From Clostridium mobile (GTDB taxonomy: Bacteria; Bacillota; Clostridia; Clostridiales; Clostridiaceae), in the NCBI RefSeq assembly GCF_018918285.1, contig NZ_JAHLQF010000002.1, positions 558,001-622,000 on the forward strand: DNA of 64,000 nt, given 5' to 3'. How positions within the stretch are numbered: the stretch's first letter is position 1; each line of letters opens with the position of its first letter. Shown in pieces: positions 59,516 to 64,000 of the stretch. Both the position numbers and the translations under genes were made by a program. The notes under the pieces are model-generated. The model saw nothing but the letters and a program-made list of their open reading frames with translations. It was not told where the DNA came from and did no database searches.

Positions 59516-60193
59516 ATGTTTAAAATTATGGTAATTGAAGACGATGAGGGATTAAAGGAACAAATATGTTCAAGGATTGATCAGTGGGGGTATGAGGCTA
59601 TTCCTAATAAGGATTTTCATGACATAATAGGAGAATTTAATACCTGTTCTCCCCATTTATTATTATTAGATATAAATTTACCAATTAAAAATGGTTTTAA
59701 CATATGTGAGGAGATTAGAAAAATTTCAGAGATTCCTATTATATTTATCTCTTCAAGAAATTCAAACATGGATATAATTACAGGTATTAATCTAGGTGCT
59801 GACGATTTTATTCAGAAGCCTTTTTCTTTAGACGTTTTAATTGCAAAAATTGAAGGGCTTTTAAGAAGAGTATATAAATTTACGGAGAATTCTTCTACAT
59901 TGATGGCACATAGAGGGGTTATACTGGACTTGTCAAAGTCATGCATTACGTATAATGATAATACAATATCCCTTACCAGCAATGAAATAAAAATTGTTTA
60001 TGAACTTATGAAAAATAAAGGTCATGTAATTTCAAGAGATAAGCTTATGGAGAGATTATGGAATGTATCTTGGTTTGTGGATGATAGTACACTTACGGTT
60101 AATATTAACAGAATAAGAGCGAAGCTTAAAACCATAGGTTTAGAAGATTTTATAGAAACAAAACGAGGGCAAGGATACTTAATTGGTGAATAG
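59516..60193 (+). CDS. BceR-type response regulator, second system
   Basis: This is 225 residues. The receiver has IEDDEG, phosphoacceptor Asp in LLLLDINLPIKNG (about residue 51), Ser in IIFISSRN and Lys in FIQKPFS. The DNA-binding half ends in LTVNINRIRAKLKTIG and IETKRGQGYLIG, the OmpR winged helix. AAGAGGTGAAAAA precedes ATG 59516. Its kinase starts 2 bp downstream. The divergent BceAB genes at 58513-56605 are the expected targets. Confidence 0.92.
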   Translation: MFKIMVIEDDEGLKEQICSRIDQWGYEAIPNKDFHDIIGEFNTCSPHLLLLDINLPIKNGFNICEEIRKISEIPIIFISSRNSNMDIITGINLGADDFIQKPFSLDVLIAKIEGLLRRVYKFTENSSTLMAHRGVILDLSKSCITYNDNTISLTSNEIKIVYELMKNKGHVISRDKLMERLWNVSWFVDDSTLTVNINRIRAKLKTIGLEDFIETKRGQGYLIGE

Positions 60194-60195
60194 AT

Positions 60196-61206
60196 ATGAA
60201 GTTTTTAGATTTATTAAAGGATAAAATACCTTTTTTTATATATAACTTAGCATTGTTTTTAATTATGGCAACCGTAATATACTTATCTCCAAATAAAGCC
60301 ATAGCCGTAGATACCATAGGTTATATAGGGCTATTTCAATTATTTTTTATGACAATTTTTATATGCATTAGCATATTTCATAAAAAGAAATTCATAAGCA
60401 ACATAGAAGAGGGCATGAGCAATTCAGATTTTAATGAAGTGAATTTCTTTAATAAGAATAATGAGGAAGCATATTATTATAGGACTATAAAGGCATACTA
60501 CGAAAAGTTAGATGATTTCATGTATGAAAAGGAAAAGGAATATAATGAAAATCTTGATTTAATTACGGTATGGGGACACGATATAAAAACTCCAATTTCA
60601 GTTATAAAGCTTTTGTGTGAGAACTATGAAGTAAATAAAAATCCAGAGCTTATAGACTCTATACCAAGAGAGCTTTTTAAAATAGAGGATGGAGTTAATA
60701 AAATGCTCAACCTTACTAGAATAAATAACTTTGAAAAGGACTTTTTCATTGAAAAAATTGATTTAGAGGATATAGTTTTTAATATTGTAAAGAAACATAC
60801 AAAGTATTTTATATCTAAGAAAATAAAACTTGAAATTAATATAGAGAAAGTAAGTGTTCTCTCAGATGTAAAATGGCTCTCATTTATAATAGAGCAAATT
60901 ATAAATAATTCCCTTAAGTATACAGATAATAACGGAAACATATCTATAAAGGGAGTTAAAGGGGATTCTTGTTATTTATTAAAAATTAGGGACGATGGAG
61001 TTGGAATAAAGACAGAAGATCTTCCTAGAATTTTTCAAAAAGGCTTTACTGGTACTAACGGAAGAGAGAACTTAAATTCCACAGGTATTGGACTATATTT
61101 AAGCCAGCAAGTAATTAAAAAGATCGGACACAATATTTGTGTTAAATCGGAATATGGGTCCTATACTGAAGTGGTTTTAGAATTTAATAATGAGGAAATA
61201 AGGTAA
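60196..61206 (+). CDS. BceS-type intramembrane-sensing histidine kinase, second system
   Basis: This is 336 residues. Two close N-terminal helices (about 12-30 and 37-58) leave no extracellular sensing domain. The H-box is VWGHDIKTPISVIKL (His about 125), the N-box region is IEQIINNSLKYTDNNG, and the G-boxes are IRDDGVGI and STGIGLYLSQQ. Translation is coupled to the regulator just upstream. The signal is expected to come from the permease at 56605. Confidence 0.92.
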   Translation: MKFLDLLKDKIPFFIYNLALFLIMATVIYLSPNKAIAVDTIGYIGLFQLFFMTIFICISIFHKKKFISNIEEGMSNSDFNEVNFFNKNNEEAYYYRTIKAYYEKLDDFMYEKEKEYNENLDLITVWGHDIKTPISVIKLLCENYEVNKNPELIDSIPRELFKIEDGVNKMLNLTRINNFEKDFFIEKIDLEDIVFNIVKKHTKYFISKKIKLEINIEKVSVLSDVKWLSFIIEQIINNSLKYTDNNGNISIKGVKGDSCYLLKIRDDGVGIKTEDLPRIFQKGFTGTNGRENLNSTGIGLYLSQQVIKKIGHNICVKSEYGSYTEVVLEFNNEEIR

Positions 61207-61351
61207 ACAACTATTTATATAATGAATATTCAGAATTATAGACGCTTTATAGACAATGAACCTTTATAATGTAGGTAATGACAATATTTATTCAGAATTT
61301 ATTTAAAATTTATTCAGAAAAATAAATATAGTAGTAAGAGGTGGTTATAAA

Positions 61352-62260
61352 GTGGATACGAAAAATTACTCAACACCTGCAGAAATTGCTGCTACAACGG
61401 TGGAAACAGGAATAAAAAAGTCAAAGCTTTCATCTTCACATCAACTAATTTTAGGAATTTTAGCAGGAGTATTTATTGCATTTGCATCTGAAGGATCTAA
61501 TATGGCTGCATTTAATTTGTTCGAAAGGCCTGAAACCTATGGACTTGGAAAGGTTTTAGCTGGGGCAGTTTTTGGTACAGGACTTATGTTGGTTGTTCTA
61601 GCAGGAGGGGAATTATTTACAGGAAATACGTTGATTATTATGAGCGTTTTAGAAAAAAAGGTAAAATTAAGAGAAATGCTAAGAAACTGGGGTACTGTAT
61701 ATATAGGAAATTTAATAGGATCTTTATTAATAGCTTTTATGATGGTACAATCAGGACTATTTAATAGTGGAGCAAATGCCCTTGGTGGACAAACTATTAA
61801 AATTGCTTCCTATAAAGTAGAATTATCTTTTATATCTGCATTATGTTTAGGAATTATGGCCAATTGGCTTGTTTGCTTGGCGGTATGGCTAGCTTATGGA
61901 GCGAAAGATATGATAGGAAAGATGTTTGGAATATTCTTTCCAATATGGCTTTTTATTACTTCAGGTTTTGAACATAGCATTGCTAATATGTATTATATAC
62001 CTGCAGGAATATTAGCAAAATCAAATGCTAATTGGGCTGCTGCATCACATCTTTCATCAGAAAAATTAGCTAATTTGAATTGGAATACTTTTATATTTAA
62101 TAATTTACTACCTGTAACCATTGGAAATATAATTGGTGGAGCGATATTTGTAGGATTTATATACTGGTTTGTTTATCTAAAAGGTAATACATCATCAGGA
62201 ATGAAGCAGAAATTAGAAAATGAAATTAAAATAAAAAAAGCATTATCAAGTGATTCTTAG
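61352..62260 (+). CDS. Formate/nitrite transporter (FNT) family channel
   Basis: This is 302 residues with six helices, starting at GTG 61352 behind AAGAGGTGGTTATAAA. FNT signatures are GVFIAFASEGSNMAAFNL (about 39), the re-entrant loop LAGGELFTGNTLIIM (about 82-96), NWLVCLAVWLAYGAKDMIGK (about 168) and FEHSIANMYYIPAGILAK (about 208). The pore His (His209) is present. The family conducts formate, nitrite or hydrosulfide. The C-terminal residues ALSSDS and the stop codon are encoded by the left end of the RNA-like repeat at 62243, so the tail was probably acquired. Three ATTCAGAA repeats precede the gene. Confidence 0.88.
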   Translation: MDTKNYSTPAEIAATTVETGIKKSKLSSSHQLILGILAGVFIAFASEGSNMAAFNLFERPETYGLGKVLAGAVFGTGLMLVVLAGGELFTGNTLIIMSVLEKKVKLREMLRNWGTVYIGNLIGSLLIAFMMVQSGLFNSGANALGGQTIKIASYKVELSFISALCLGIMANWLVCLAVWLAYGAKDMIGKMFGIFFPIWLFITSGFEHSIANMYYIPAGILAKSNANWAAASHLSSEKLANLNWNTFIFNNLLPVTIGNIIGGAIFVGFIYWFVYLKGNTSSGMKQKLENEIKIKKALSSDS

Positions 62261-62385
62261 CTTCAGATGGAGTTTGCTTAAAAGGAATACGTACTCCAAC
62301 TGAAACTTAGAAGAACTTATCCAGGGACGTAGCATCCGTTATGCGTAGAAGATGGGAGTATTACGGATGGTAGTCATCGGATAAA
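62243..62385 (+). ncRNA. Large RNA-like repeat element, copy 2 (short form)
   Basis: It is a 143-bp copy of the element at 45710-45957 lacking about 110 internal bases. The 5' hairpin is better paired than in copy 1 (GGAGT/ACTCC included), and CATCCGT/ACGGATG gives 7 pairs where copy 1 has one mismatch. The left end overlaps the last codons of the FNT gene, and a terminator (62394) follows 8 bases after its end, so it is likely transcribed. Left TTATC and right GATAA form short inverted ends. See copy 1 for candidate identities. Confidence 0.6.
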
Positions 62386-62393
62386 ATTATGTG

Positions 62394-62443
62394 AAAAAAT
62401 GCGTAGTACATAGAATTAACATTCTTGAACTAACGCATTTTTT
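62394..62443 (+). terminator. Intrinsic terminator after the FNT gene and repeat
   Basis: AAAAAATGCGT (62394-62404) pairs with ACGCATTTTTT (62433-62443), an 11-bp stem with a 28-nt loop and its own T-run. Confidence 0.75.
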
Positions 62444-62545
62444 ATATTATCTAATTTAATAATTAAATTCTTAAAATGGGAAAACTATAGTTAGTTAAAA
62501 TATTGTATAATTAATGTTAGCATATGTAGAAAGGACAGTGTATCA

Positions 62546-63232
62546 ATGTACAAAGTATTTATTGTTGAAGATGATAGGTCTATATCTGAATTATTAGTAA
62601 GTCATTTAGAAAAGTATGGTATTGAATGTGCTGAATGCATTGATTTTAATAATATTATTGATGAATTTATAAAAATTGACCCCCATATTGTGCTGATGGA
62701 TGTTAATCTACCAAAATATGATGGATTTTATTGGTGTAGAAAGTTAAGACAGATATCAAAATGTCCTATTATATTTATTTCAGCAAGAAGTGGAGATATG
62801 GATCAAATATTTGCTATTGAAAATGGTGCAGATGATTATATTACAAAGCCTTTTTCTTTTGATATTGTGGTTGCAAAGATAAATGCAAATTTAAGGAGAG
62901 CATACGGAGACTATGCTAAAAATCAAAAGGAGAGAATTTTAAAAAAGGCAGGAGTAATATTTTATTTTGATAGTCTTATTCTTGAAAATGAGGACAAAAA
63001 AGTTATGCTAAGTAAAAAGGAAGCTATACTTGCAGCTATTTTATTAGAAAATTCTCCAAAAGTTTTAAGTCGTGAGAGTTTACTTTCTAAGCTATGGGAT
63101 GATGAAAGCTTTGTAGAAGAAAATACGTTAAATGTAAATGTAGCAAGACTTCGTAAAAAATTTAGTGAAATCCATGCTAAAATAGAAATTGAAGCAGTAA
63201 GAGGACTTGGATATAGGCTAATTGAGGTGTAA
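62546..63232 (+). CDS. BceR-type response regulator, third system
   Basis: This is 228 residues. Receiver motifs: IVEDDRS, phosphoacceptor Asp in IVLMDVNLPKYDG (about residue 51), Ser in IIFISARS, Lys in YITKPFS. The winged-helix half ends in LNVNVARLRKKFSEIH and AVRGLGYRLIEV. AGAAAGGACAGTGTATCA precedes ATG 62546. Its kinase starts 2 bp after the stop. The transporter genes are not in the window and may lie just to the right. Confidence 0.92.
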   Translation: MYKVFIVEDDRSISELLVSHLEKYGIECAECIDFNNIIDEFIKIDPHIVLMDVNLPKYDGFYWCRKLRQISKCPIIFISARSGDMDQIFAIENGADDYITKPFSFDIVVAKINANLRRAYGDYAKNQKERILKKAGVIFYFDSLILENEDKKVMLSKKEAILAAILLENSPKVLSRESLLSKLWDDESFVEENTLNVNVARLRKKFSEIHAKIEIEAVRGLGYRLIEV

Positions 63233-63234
63233 AA

Positions 63235-64000
63235 ATGAAATTATTTTTGAAAGATAACTTACCTATTATTATTTTATATATAATTAACTTTATAGTTTTA
63301 GTATTTTTTTATAATAAATTAGGTGGTTTTGAACAAAGCATTGGATATTTTGTTTTTCTAAGCTTATTCCTTCTTATTTGTTTTCTAATATATAGATATA
63401 TATCAAATAGTCAAATTTATAAAAAGCTTTCACAAAAACCGGAAAACTTTGAAAACATAATAACTATAGATGCACATTCCCCCTTAGAAGAAGCTTTTTT
63501 AAAAACTATGCAGGAATATATGAGACTTTATAATAAAAAGATAAATTCTATGGAGAATTCTCAAAAAGAATATAAGATAATGCTAAATAATTGGGTTCAT
63601 CAAATAAAGACTCCAGTTTCAGTTATAAATTTACTTGTACAGAATAATTATGAAAATGAAGTTTTTCAGAAAGTGTTACTGGAAACAAAAAGAATAGATT
63701 ACAACCTTTTGCAAATACTTACGTTTTTACGAATAGATGATTTTGAAAAGGATATGAAAATTGAAAGAGTAAATTTAAAATCAATTGTTTTAGAAGTTGT
63801 AAATGATCTAAAGGAATTTTTTATTGCTAAATCAGTATTCCCAAAGGTATCCATATCACAGGATTTAAGAATTAATACGGATAAAAAGTGGATAAAATAT
63901 GCTATATATCAAATTATAAATAATGGGATAAAATATAGTACAAAGGGTAAAAATGTTTATATTAATGCCTTTGAAGAGAAGGGTATGATTGTATTTGAAG
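63235..64000 (+). CDS. BceS-type histidine kinase, third system (3' end outside window)
   Basis: The first 255 codons are present. Two N-terminal helices (LPIIILYIINFIVLVFF and GYFVFLSLFLLICFLIY) are followed by a linker and the H-box NNWVHQIKTPVSVINLL (His about 120). N-box sequence AIYQIINNGIKYSTKGK is reached before the window ends. ATG 63235 follows the regulator's stop by 2 bp with GAGGTGTAAAA upstream. It is the third intramembrane-sensing kinase of the region; Asn before Trp in the H-box region is a small difference from the first two. Confidence 0.9.
   Translation, partial: MKLFLKDNLPIIILYIINFIVLVFFYNKLGGFEQSIGYFVFLSLFLLICFLIYRYISNSQIYKKLSQKPENFENIITIDAHSPLEEAFLKTMQEYMRLYNKKINSMENSQKEYKIMLNNWVHQIKTPVSVINLLVQNNYENEVFQKVLLETKRIDYNLLQILTFLRIDDFEKDMKIERVNLKSIVLEVVNDLKEFFIAKSVFPKVSISQDLRINTDKKWIKYAIYQIINNGIKYSTKGKNVYINAFEEKGMIVFE

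Noticed and set aside
1-64000. CRISPR array, prophage or intact insertion sequence
   Set aside because: No regularly spaced repeats, cas genes, phage structural genes or transposase were found; the only repeats are the two-copy elements listed.

Overview
The window is AT-rich DNA with short intergenic spaces, strong GGAGG ribosome sites, many intrinsic terminators, c-di-GMP-I and purine riboswitches, and small HTH proteins that I recognise as the CD3324 family. All this points to a chromosomal segment of a Clostridium-type firmicute. I see no rRNA, tRNA, CRISPR array, phage structural module or intact transposase. Both window edges cut genes: a DUF5643-like C-terminus on the left and a Bce-type sensor kinase on the right.

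Layout. 1-4.9 kb: a two-repeat HTH-like protein, a PanE-family reductase, an XRE-cupin regulator, an HD-domain protein and an AraC/GyrI-like regulator. 5.1-7.5 kb: an ABC-2 exporter with its MerR regulator, driven by a MerR-type promoter with a 19-bp spacer. 7.6-11.4 kb: SelO, then a CBM48 protein next to a long amphipathic-helix protein. 11.5-16.2 kb: an NAD salvage operon (NrtR-like NUDIX regulator, PRPP synthetase-like protein, nicotinamidase, nicotinamide phosphoribosyltransferase, NAD synthetase). 16.3-23.1 kb: TetR-GNAT, then a MerR regulator and a heterodimeric ABC exporter. These last two are now separated by about 0.94 kb bounded by two 73-bp direct repeats, each carrying a MerR-type promoter.

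23.3-35.1 kb: a CrtI-like oxidoreductase, AbrB and PhzF, then a BceAB-BceRS peptide-detoxification module with a three-gene ABC-2/M1-aminopeptidase cassette between its transporter and its two-component genes. 35.1-41.4 kb: a resistance-like stretch (cat, nucleotidyltransferase, Vat-type acetyltransferase behind a leader ORF and terminator, cytidine/blasticidin-type deaminase) with a c-di-GMP-I riboswitch controlling a secreted GH18 chitinase, and two more CD3324 genes behind structured leaders. 41.7-50.4 kb: RidA, GNAT, a purine-riboswitch permease/PRTase operon, a PNPOx-like protein and WYL regulator flanking a large RNA-like repeat, a SUKH immunity-type protein beside a decayed gene, MarR-cyclase, and two flavodoxin-fold proteins. 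50.6-54.3 kb: a pspA-ydjG-ydjH-ydjI membrane-stress operon. 54.4-64 kb: GNAT, an AI-2E family permease, a second divergent BceRS/BceAB set, a formate/nitrite channel whose 3' end runs into a second copy of the RNA-like repeat, and a third Bce-type two-component pair.

The recurring theme is drug and antimicrobial-peptide defence: three Bce-type two-component systems, two BceAB transporters, two MerR-controlled exporters and several acetyltransferases. Much of it appears to be controlled by RNA leaders or dyad operators. The least explained elements are (1) the RNA-like repeat at 45710-45957 and 62243-62385, (2) the paired-arm leaders upstream of the CD3324 genes, and (3) the CBM48/amphipathic-helix gene pair. 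All functional calls rest on sequence reading alone; no search was run.
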